DNA from: Cervus elaphus
Taxonomy: Eukaryota > Chordata > Mammalia > Artiodactyla > Cervidae
NCBI RefSeq assembly: GCF_910594005.1
Contig: NC_057847.1
Location: 21,984,001-22,048,000, forward strand
DNA length: 64,000 nt
Direction: 5' to 3'
The position numbers were made by a program, and so were the translations under genes. Within the stretch, counting starts at the first letter, position 1. Each line of letters begins with the position of its first letter. A model generated the notes under the pieces. The model ran no database searches. It was not told the origin of the DNA and saw only the letters and a list, made by a program, of their open reading frames with translations. This document shows positions 1 to 9,446 of the stretch, piece by piece.

Positions 1-261
1 GCCTCAATCTCCATTTTGTTGGGAGAGATTTCTGGAGAATCCTCTAGATCAGCATAAATATGGGGAACGATACCTTTATTCTGCCTCACAATCTTCTCTT
101 CAACAACCCATCAGATCCATCTTTAATAATCGCTCTACATACACAGTGCAACACAAACTGCTCCTTTTTTCTAACGGAACGAGAGTTGAGTTATGATGGA
201 ATGGAAAAAGCAACAGAAGATATGGATGTTAGTTCCAGTTATATTTTCATTTTTCAGTTGA

Positions 262-468
262 GTTGCTGTTGTTTAGTTGTTAAGTCATGTCCAACTCTTC
301 TGTAACCCCATGGACAGCAGCCCACCAGGCTCCTCTGTCCATGGAATTTCCCAAGCAATAAAACTGGAGAGGGTTGCCATTTCCTTCTCCAGGGGATCTT
401 CCCAAGCCAGGGATTGAACCCACGTCTCCTGCCTTGGCAAGCGGATTCTTGAGCCACCTGGGAAGCCC
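262..468 (-). mobile_element. Bov-tA SINE, reversed
   Basis: TTGTTTAGTTGTTAAGTCATG to GAGCCACCTGGGAAGCCC. Flanking AGTTGA copies may be a target-site duplication. Confidence 0.92.
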
Positions 469-627
469 TTTAGTTGAATAATCTGGGAAAAATCTTTTCA
501 TCTCAATAAATATCAAAAATTTCCAATCTCCAAAATAACTGGATTGAACAAGACCTCTCAGGTGCCATCCAGCTGTCTAATTCTGCAATGTGATCTTCCT
601 CTCAAATAGAAAACACTTTGCCTAGGC

Positions 628-1930
628 AAACTCCAAAGAACTTCAAACTATGGTACAATTGCACTCATTTCACATGCTAGAAAGGTAATGCTCAAAATCC
701 TTCAAGCCAGGCTTCACAAGAACATGAGCCAAGAACTTCCAGATGTACAAGCTGGGTTTAGAAAAGGCAGAGGAAATTACCTGAGATCAAACTGCCAACA
801 TTCTCTGGATCATAGAGAAAGCAAGAGAACTCCAGAAAAACATCTGCTTCATTGACTACACGAAAGCCTTTGACTGTGTGGATCACAACAAACTGTGGAA
901 AATCTTAGAGATGTGAATACCAAACCACCACTTCACCTGTCTCCTGAGAAACTTGTATGCAGATCAAGAAGCAAGAGTTAGAATTGGACATGGAACAATA
1001 GACTAGTTCAAAACTGGGAAAGGAGTATGACAAGGCTGTATATTGTCACTCTGCTTATTTAACTTATATGCAGAGTACATCACATGAAATGCCAGGCTGA
1101 ATGAATCCCAAGCTGGAATCAAGATTGTTGGGAGAAACAGCAATAACCTCAGATATGCGGATGACACCATCTTAATGGCACAAAGTGAAGAGGAACTAAA
1201 TAGTCTCTTCATAAAGGTGAAAGAGGAGAGTGAAACAGCTGGCTTAAAACTCAACATTCAAAAAAACTAAGATCATGGCATCCAGTCCCATCACTTCATG
1301 GCAAATAGATGGGGAAAAAGTGGAAGCAGTGGCAGACTTTATTTTCTTGGGCTCCAAAATCACTGCAGATGGTGACTTCAGCCACGAAATTTAAAAGACA
1401 CTTGCTCCTTGGAAGGAAAGCTATGAAAAACTTCAACAGTATATTAAAAAGCAGAGACATCACTTTGCCGACAAAGGTACATATAGTCAAAGCTACGGTT
1501 TTTCCAGTAATCATGTATAGATGTGAGAGTTGGACCAAAAAGAAGGCTGAGCATCAGAGAACTGATGCTTTCAAATTGTGGTATTGGAGAAGACTCTTGA
1601 GAGTCCCTTGGACTGCAGAGAGATCAAACTAATCCTAAAGTAAATCAACCCTGAATATTCACTGGAAGGACTGAATGTTAAACTGAAACTCCAATACTTT
1701 AGCCAACTGATGCGAAGAGCTGACTCACTGGAGAAGACTGATGCTGGGAAAGACTGAGGGCAGGAGAAGGGGATGGAGACAGAGGATGAAGTGGTTACAG
1801 AGCATCACCGACTCAATGGACATGAGTTTAAGCAAACTCCAGGAGACAGTGAAGGAGAGGGGAGCCAGGCGTGCTGCAGTCCAGGGGTTGCAAAGAGTTG
1901 GACACAACTTAGCAACTGAACAACAGCCAT
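628..1930 (+). mobile_element. BovB (RTE LINE) 3' part in PLEKHA3 intron 1
   Basis: Forward BovB from TTCAAACTATGGTACAATTGC to the terminal GTTGGACACAACTTAGCAAC. Reverse-transcriptase remnants include FDCVDHNKLW and NLRYADDTI, broken by stops and frameshifts. Opposite in direction to PLEKHA3. Confidence 0.93.
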
Positions 1931-2813
1931 AACAACACCACCAACCCCCTTGCACACAGTGAGTGCTGAAAGAATTCCAGTCTCTTACAGAGAAGTTGCC
2001 TACTCTGTGGTGAGAGCATGGATTCCCATCACTCCTCTCTCTTTGCCCTGCCGTTACACAGCACAGGCAGAAATGCTAGACACTGAAAATAATTCATTTA
2101 ATTAGTGTTTATTCAGTGCTACAGTACACAACTATCACAGATTTGGCTCCAATGCAATGGCGGGGATGAGGATGAGGGCTTTCCTTGAAGCTTAACTTCC
2201 ACTCTTTCGAATCAAACTCAAGTGTTCCCTGAAATCTTATCAAGCATCACTGATTTACAATAGTTCACTGATTAATAACATGGCAACGATGCTGGAGCCA
2301 GTGTGACTGCCCTTGTTCTTTCTGTGACTATTAAATCACCATTCAGCCTGGTCACTTTAGACACTGCCTGCTATATGATTAATCAGTTCAGTTTTTATGG
2401 GTCAGATAGTACCAAGACAGAGACAGATAGGGGATTCATTCTTAAACCCTGATATAGATCCAGGATTTACCTCCCCAAAAGGCTTTACTGGTTACACTTT
2501 CAAAGTAACAATGCTGAGTCATCATAAAAAGATTAAATTTCACAGTAGAGAACGTGGTAATATCGTTCAGAGGGATGGATATCCAAAACCAGGTTTCAGA
2601 TGCTTGGAAAATTCTTTTTATGAAACACTATATTCCTTAATGAGGCCTAGCAAATTGGTACATGAACTTTATCTTGTTCATCATTGCATTCCCAGAACCT
2701 AGGAAAGGCACTTGGCACATACCAGGTGCTTAAAAAAAAAGAAAAAAGTCATGGAGTGAACGGATGATTAAATACTAGAAAATTAAGATACTGCTTGTTA
2801 CCCATGAGAGTAT
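1931..2813. other. PLEKHA3 intron 1, unique stretch
   Basis: I see nothing I can name. The 101-codon frame at 2,397-2,702 has no family feature. Confidence 0.45.
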
Positions 2814-2814
2814 G

Positions 2815-3048
2815 GGGCTTCCCAGGTGGCTCAGTGGCAAAGAACCCTCCTGTAATGCAGGAGAGGTGGGTTCAATCCCGGGGTTGGGAAGATCCTCTGG
2901 AGGAGAAAATGGCGACCTACTCCAGTATTCCTGCCTGGAAAATTCCATGGACACAGGGGCCTGGTGGTCTATAGTCCATATAGACTATATGACTACATGA
3001 CTCTTATAGACTATAAGAGTCAGACACAACTGAGCGACTCAGCGCACA
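2815..3048 (+). mobile_element. Bov-tA SINE with rearranged tail
   Basis: GGGGCTTCCCAGGTGGCTCAG head; the tail contains repeated TAGACTATA units and an 11-bp perfect palindrome arm pair at 2,999-3,021 not found in other copies. Confidence 0.9.
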
Positions 3049-4400
3049 CGTGAGTAGAGAGACAGTACATCCATGAGCGTAGACTGTATTGGGCATGCAT
3101 AGAAATGATGAGAATGGTTTCTTTCCAAACAGTAATTCAGCTTGACAAATTATAAGCAGCGTATAGTGAAAATACACTCCTCTACCCCAGGTCCAGTGTC
3201 TTTATGGGACAAATTGTGATTTTCCAAACTTGCATTATTGTGATTCAGTATCTCTTTCAAATAAATATTGAGCAGAATGATTCATTTAGAATTTGTACCA
3301 ACTTGAGAGGTGACTATAGTTAAATATATTAATCTAATTAAGACTGCTAAGACCCTTTCTACATACCTCGTTGAAGAAATAATTAATAAAATCATCTCTT
3401 AACTGATTCACACATATATATGAAGACTATATCTGTAAAAAAAAGATTCATAGTATTCCCTTTTTTACTACCTTTTCAAAACACATTTTTTTTTCCAAAA
3501 CATTTATTTTAATCTCAAACTATCAAATGTTTCTGAAATTCTTATTCTCTACAAAGGATTCTTAAAGAACACTGTCATGGAACTGGAAGGTTCCTTGAAG
3601 ATCACAGTATGAACAGTCACTCATCCTTCTGACCTAAGATGAACTAAAAGTAATAATAAGCATGCCACTGAGCCAAATTTAAATATTAAAAAGAGTTGTT
3701 CCAGATAAAAGATTTCATTTTATCAAGCTTCTATGCACCATACTAGCAGTCAACTTAAATGCTCTACAAAGATATAAACTTTCAGCACACAAGGTTAAAA
3801 GCTCAACTAGCTGGAGGGTCACTAAGACTACACTTAATTCCAGGAATAAATTATGACTCATCTTAGTAATCACCCATTGCTCTGGGCTACACATAAGAGG
3901 TTCCTCACAGGAACTCCCAAGCCACTGTGCTTACGCATATTTGCAATGAGATGATCATTTGCATCTCAAAACATAGTAGCTAGTGTCTCCAAGTTAAACT
4001 CAACAGTATAACTGTTCTCACAACTGCCCATGTGAAAATTCGTAATAAAAAATTTGCATCATGTGTTTTCTTAAAACATGTTATAGAAATAAAGTGTGTG
4101 ACATTTTAATGCAATTAAACATCTATGTATCATATAAAACATTTGCTGCTATAAAACTCTCTTTAGCATTCCAATTAATAAAAAAAAGAGACAACTGTAG
4201 CTCAGTGGTTATGTCTTAAAAAGTGTTTATGTGCAGATTTTGCACAAGGTTAGATGTACACAAGATGAACGTACCATACAATTACTTTTGGCTGAGTGAA
4301 CAAGCAGGCAGCAAATCAAGATTGGCCTATTATTACACTAAACCAAGATACCTGTTTGCCATTTAACCATACTTTAAATCCATTCTCTTTCCTCTAATTT
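3049..4400. other. PLEKHA3 intron 1, AT-rich unique DNA
   Basis: No gene, exon or repeat that I can name; no second PLEKHA3 exon found here. Confidence 0.5.
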
Positions 4401-4404
4401 AATG

Positions 4405-4560
4405 AGATCATAGAATTCTGGAGTTGGAAAACACCTTCAGGATAAACTAGTTGATCACCCTGGCACTATCAGTTTCAGATCTTGAGAGAAAAAATGATTT
4501 GTTCTTACCATTAGTTGATGGCAGGGACAGGACTACAACTCAGATTTAAGTCTCTTTTAA
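4405..4560. repeat. Ancient interspersed repeat fragment
   Basis: ATTCTGGAGTTGGAAAACACC followed by GGCAGGGACAGGACTACAACTCAGATTT fits an old mammalian repeat consensus. The family is not assigned. Confidence 0.35.
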
Positions 4561-5219
4561 TAAGCCAGGCTGGTGTCATGGAAAAGGGCCCTTCCCTGCT
4601 GGTCTCTCATTGCTGCAGAAACACCTAGCTTTTTGGAGTTATTCCTTTCAATCCACTTCACAAGTGAAACTGACTTGCCGGATCCACCTTCTTGTATCCT
4701 GTACTTTCTCCCACAATTTCTCACACACTTAACTGAATTCCAAAGTACAAGCATAACTCATTGACAATCAACCTCTAAGAGAATATTATCTTGGAACAGC
4801 TTCCAAAATCCTGCTTGTTGTGCTCGAACGACTTCAACAAGAGAACTTTTAAAATAAACCGTGTTGCTAAACAAAATTAAAAGATATAATGAAAATATTT
4901 CTTAAAACGAAAACTTGGCTCTTAAAGGGTTCGTTCCAGTCTTATGTCCCAACAACTCGGTTATTAACAGAATACTTAAGTGTGAGTAAAGACAGAGATT
5001 GCAACAACGTATGTAGAGTAAGAATGGTTCCGGAAGCTAGAGGAGGAAACAGAAATATTATTACACAGGCAAAGAAGTGGTCAGGTACACTTCCCACCCT
5101 CAGGAGGATGGTGCGTAGTCTCGAACTATCCCCTCAAGAAGCCAGATGGGTACTTACAAGGGACAGAGAGAGGGATTAAACCCGGAAACCAAACAGCCGA
5201 TTTCGCTGTGGGGGTCCCC

Positions 5220-6080
5220 TAGGCAGGCAAATGAAGGAGTCCCTGACCGCCTTCTCCTCAGCCTGCCCGCCGGAGCCCCCCACCCCACCCCGCTCAAGTC
5301 CTCTCCCCGCCGCCCCCCGGGGCACCCGACCCCATCATACCCGTGAGATAGTTGGTCCACTTGTAGAGAACCCCCTCCATGCTTCACAGCCCTGCGCCGC
5401 GCATCCTCCCGGCCCAGCGCCGGCCGAAGTGATGGGGGAAACGCAGAGCCTGGGCAACCCCTCCCCGCCCGCCCGGGCCCCGCCCCCGGCGCCCCCAGCC
5501 GGCACCGAGCCGCCCTCAGGCCGCGCGCGCCGCAGGGACGTGGCGGCCCTCAAAGGCCCGGACGGCGGCCGCTACGTGGAGCTCGGGGGCCTCGAGACGT
5601 GGGCGCAGACATCCCCGGGCTAGCCCCGGATGAAGCGGCAGCAAAATCGCGACCCCGGCCAGCCTCCCGTTCGCGTTTCCGCTGCCGAGCGCTCCCTCCT
5701 TCTAGCCCGCCTTCCTTCCACCCCGGGTTCCCCGTTTATTTTCATTGACCCCGACGTCGCTTTCACTTCCTGGATGAAAGGGGCCGGCGCGTCCTGGGAA
5801 ACCCCTCCCCGCCGGCGGGGCTGAAGGAGCGGGCGCGGCCTACGGCCCCTTCGCCGAGCCAAAGGCTACGCCAAGAGGGCGGGCCAGAGCCCTGACTCCT
5901 CCTCATTCTCCTACAGACCCTCGGCTGGCGTCCTACGGGATCCCACTCTCATCCCGGACGCTGATTCCTGGGCCGACCGCTCCCCGGTATCCTGGGGCCT
6001 AAGCCTCGGGGCCCAGGACTAGCGCACGCAGACTCCACTGCGCGCGCAGCCCCCAGGCCAACCCGAGGACTAGCCCCCAG
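5220..6080. promoter_or_regulatory. CpG island / PLEKHA3 promoter and 5' UTR
   Basis: GC-rich, CpG-dense DNA covers PLEKHA3 exon 1 and the sequence upstream of it. It sharply contrasts with AT-rich DNA on both sides. Several GC-box-like runs lie at about 5,455-5,525 and 5,805-5,840. The transcription start on the minus strand is probably between 5,400 and 5,700, but no single site can be fixed by eye. The long open frames here on both strands come from the base composition, not from genes. Confidence 0.8.
5341..5380 (-). CDS. PLEKHA3: PLEKHA3 (FAPP1) coding exon 1, partial gene
   Basis: Read on the minus strand, the ATG at 5,380-5,378 opens a 40-nt coding exon for MEGVLYKWTNYLT plus the first base of the next codon. 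This is the N-terminus of PLEKHA3, the first beta strand of its PH domain. A GT donor follows at 5,340-5,339 (CACGG|GTATGA). The start context is strong (AGCATGG). The family protein binds phosphatidylinositol 4-phosphate and ARF1 at the trans-Golgi and works in Golgi-to-surface traffic and lipid transfer. The rest of the gene should lie to the left of the window; I see no second exon in 1-5,340, which I read as intron 1. The exon sits in a CpG island. FKBP7 starts 3.9 kb away in the other direction, the same divergent arrangement as in other mammals. The exon is too short for ORF calling; the identification rests on 13 exact residues, the donor and synteny. Confidence 0.92.
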
Positions 6081-6459
6081 CGCATTCGTCTGTCAGGCGC
6101 TGATTTAGGCCTCTCAGGTTTTCCTGTAATTGAGCCTCCGGTCCCTCCGGCGGTTGCTTTTCAAAAAATAAAATAAAAGACTTCCTATTTATGTTAACTT
6201 CGCATCTTCTTCACATCATATTCGGGGGATGTGAGAAATTATCTCCTAGGAAGGCGGTGTGCCTCTGAAAGTCCTCCGGCAGGGAATAACGAGGGGCCCC
6301 AAGGAATTGTCACCATGCAATACATCTTAGCCACTACTTCATTTGGAACATAAAACATGGGAGCAAGCTTTGGAGTTTATTTTAAAAATGAAAGTCTGCC
6401 CTCGCTTTTAGGATATTTTAAATCCTATTTGGAAATGACCATCCTTATGTATGCTGCCG

Positions 6460-6657
6460 CTGCTGTTTAGTCTAAGTTGTGTCAACTCTTTGCGACCCAT
6501 GGATTATAGCCCGCCAAGCTCTTCTGTCCACAGGATTTCCCAGGCAAGAATACTGGAATGGGTTGCCATTCCTTCTCCAGGGTATCCGCGACCCAGAGAT
6601 CGAACCCACATCTGCTTGACAGGCAGAATCTTTACCAATGAGCCACCTGGGGAGCCC
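6460..6657 (-). mobile_element. Bov-tA SINE, reversed
   Basis: CTGCTGTTTAGTCTAAGTTGTG to GAGCCACCTGGGGAGCCC; lies between PLEKHA3 and FKBP7. Confidence 0.9.
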
Positions 6658-7162
6658 TATTCCCATGTATAACTAAAAATAATTTTCAGATGTTTGGAAT
6701 TTTGCACACTTTAAGTAAAGCTTAAAGCAGGCTCACTGCTGCTGCTTTTCTTAGCATCACCGAGGTAGGTAATATCTCCCATTCCAGAACCAGACTTTCG
6801 CTGAAGTCCTAGTTTGGGTAAGAGTATTCGCCTGGAAATATAGTGAATTGATAGTTAGATGGCCAGATGGATATGATAGTATACAAGTAGTGGGTTTAAG
6901 ACCGCGGTGATGGGATAGTAAAATCTACTGTGTATATTGTCAAGTTTTTATACTAAAATGTCGAAGGTGAGCATATACGACTCAAAAGCTCATATACAGC
7001 TTTTGTGTCAGACTTGGTCATATCCCTGATGCATACTAACTGTGTGAGATTAAAATAGAATGCCCAAGATTCAAATTACCTCATTTTCTCGTCTGTGGAA
7101 TGTGGATAATGACATCTCGCAGAGTTGGTAAGAAAAGCAACAGCAGGAAATTTACCGGCACC

Positions 7163-8563
7163 TCAGTTCAGTTCAGTCGCTCAGTTGCGTCTGACTCTAC
7201 GCGACTCCATGGACAGCAGTAGGCCAGGTTTCCCTGTCCATCACCAACTCCCAGAGCTTACTCAAATTCATGTCCATTGAATCGGTGATGCCATCCAACC
7301 ATCTCATCCTCTGTCATCCCCTTCTCCTCCCACCTTCAATCATTCCCAGCATCAGGGTCTTTTAAAATTAGTCAGTTCTTCACATCAGGTGGCCAAAATA
7401 TTGGAGTTTCAGCTTCAGCATCAGTCCTTCCAATGAATATTCAGGACTGATTTCCTTTAGGATGGACTGGTTGGATCCCCTTGCAGTCCAAGGACTCTCA
7501 AGAGTCTTCTCCAACACCACAATTCAAAAGCATCAGTTCTTCAGTGCTCAGCTTTCTTTATAGTCCAATTCTCATGTCCATACACGACTACTGGAAAAAC
7601 CAAAGCTTTGATTAGATGGAGCTTTGTTGGCAAAGTAATGTCTCTGCTTTTTAATATGCTGTCTAGGTTGATAGTAACTTTTCTTCCAAGGAGCAAGTGT
7701 CTTTTAATTTCCTGGCTGCAGTCACCATCTGCAGTAATTCGGGAGCCCAAGAAAATAAAGTCTGTCACTGTTTCCATTGTTTCCCCATCTATTTGCCATG
7801 AAGTGATGGGACCAGATGCTGTGGTCTTCGTTTTTTCAATGTTGAGTTTTAAGCCAACTTTTTCACTCTCCTCTTCACTTTCATCAAGAGGCTCTTTAGT
7901 TCTTTGCTTTCTGCCATAAGGGTGGTGTCATCTGCATATCTGAGGTTATTGATATTTCTCCCGGCAATCTTGATTCCAGCTTGTGCTTCATCCAGTCCAG
8001 CATTTCTCATGATGTACTCTGCATATAAGTTAAATAAGCAGGGTGACAATATACAGCCTTGACATACTCCTTTCCCGATTTGGAACCATCTGTTGTTTCA
8101 TGTCCAGTTCTGTTGCTTCTTGACCTGCATACAGATTTCTCAAGAGACAGGTCAGGTGGTCTGGTATTCCCATCTCTTTCAGAATTTTCCACAGTTCGTC
8201 GTGATCCACACAGTCAAAGGCTTTGGCGTAGTCAACAAAGCAGATGTTTTTCTGGAACTTTCTCACTTTTTCAATGATCCAACAGATGTCTGCAATTTGA
8301 TCTCTGGTTTCTCTACCCTTTCTAAATCCAGATTGAACATCTGGAAGTTCACGGTTCACGTACTGTTGAAGCCTGGCTTGGAGAATTTTCAGCACTACTT
8401 TGCTAGCGTATAAGATGAGTGCAATTGTGCAGTAGTTTGAGCATTCTTTGGCATTGCCTTTCTTTGGGATTGGAATGAAAACTGACTTTTTCCAGTCCTG
8501 TGGCCACTGCTGAGTTTTCCAAATTTTCTGGCATATTGAGTGCAGCACTTTCATAGCCCTCAA
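7163..8563 (-). mobile_element. BovB (RTE LINE) 3' part, reversed, between PLEKHA3 and FKBP7
   Basis: The left end is the BovB 3' terminus (CAGTTCAGTTCAGTCGCTCAG). The minus strand carries interrupted RTE reverse transcriptase with NLRYADDTTLMAES (7,900s) and KAFDCVDHDELW (8,200s). About 1.4 kb, 5' truncated. Confidence 0.94.
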
Positions 8564-9059
8564 ATCAAGGGCGACCCCAAGTGGGGAAGGAAGGAAAATG
8601 CAAACCTGTAGCCGGTCCCAAATCGCTAGTGGGCTCTGCGGAAAGGCTTTTAACCAGCGGGGAGCAGTTGCACCTGTTTACTAGTGTGTGGCTTAGCCTG
8701 AAACCTCTTAATGTATGACTCTGACCTTAAGAAGGCGCTTCAAGGAAACCCCAGAAACAAGAGTGCTTCTTCCGATGCGCACCAGTTCTCTAGAAATCTG
8801 AGGAGAAGCCTTTCACGCCCAATCGTGTATCCCTGATTACAATCTCCCACCATAGTCTTTTTATTTCGTCTTTTGCCAGTTTCAAAAAAAAAAAAGTGAA
8901 CTTTACTATCGAACCCTGAGGAAACTGGCTGTAAATATGAGGGCTTGGAAAGGAGATGCGGTGCAGAAGTACAGTGTTGCCTTAGCGGCTAAGGACAGTC
9001 AGTGAAAGCACGGGGTACCACAGGGGTGCAGCCAGCAGTCAACTGACAAAAATTCCAAG
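8564..9059. other. Upstream DNA of FKBP7
   Basis: Unique sequence rising in GC content towards the promoter. No ORF or repeat recognised. Confidence 0.5.
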
Positions 9060-9237
9060 GGCTGGACTCGCCGCAGGAGAAAGGGGCGGTGCTACGATTC
9101 ACCCCGCCCCTGGCCCTTTGTGACGTAGGACAATGCCCGCCTGCCACGCGTCGGAAAAGGGCTACAGCGGCTGCCACCCCCTGCGACTGACACGCTTGAG
9201 GGAACGCAGTGATCATCTGGGGGTGAATCCAGGAATC
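9060..9237 (+). promoter_or_regulatory. FKBP7 promoter region with GC boxes, CRE-like and ERSE-like sites
   Basis: GC boxes occur at 9,083-9,089 (GGGGCGG) and 9,102-9,109. A CRE/UPRE-like TGACGT is at 9,121-9,126. At 9,130-9,148 the sequence reads ACAAT, nine bases, then CCACG. That is one base from the ER stress response element CCAAT-N9-CCACG. An ER-stress element would suit a gene for an ER-lumen folding enzyme. The exact start site is not visible. The inference is that transcription starts downstream of about 9,150. Confidence 0.6.
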
Positions 9238-9446
9238 ATGCATTTCTTATTTAAGTTAATCCTTTTCTTTTACGTGTGGGGCATTTTTACTGCTCAGGGA
9301 CAAAAGGCAGAGGAGAGCACAGAGGAAGTGAAAATAGAAGTTTTGCATCGTCCAGAAAATTGTTCTAAGACAAGCAAAAAGGGAGACCTGCTAAATGCCC
9401 ATTACGACGGCTTCTTGGCTAAAGACGGCTCGAAATTCTACTGCAG
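9238..9446 (+). CDS. FKBP7: FKBP7 coding exon 1
   Basis: Encodes residues 1-69 plus two bases: signal peptide, glycosylation sequon and the first part of the PPIase domain. The donor is TGCAG|GTAGGA. Confidence 0.95.

Noticed and set aside
5154..5862. GC-rich ORFs near PLEKHA3 exon 1
   Set aside because: Composition-driven open frames; the real coding segment is the 40-nt PLEKHA3 exon in another frame.
7541..8563. Reverse-transcriptase-like ORFs, also at 41,755-42,327 and 50,550-51,185, as host genes
   Set aside because: They carry the RTE YADD region and flank BovB 3' ends; frames are broken and copies are 5' truncated.
9133..9237. In-frame upstream ATG extending FKBP7 by 35 residues
   Set aside because: It sits in GC-box/ERSE-like promoter sequence, would bury the signal peptide, and has no counterpart in known FKBP7 proteins.
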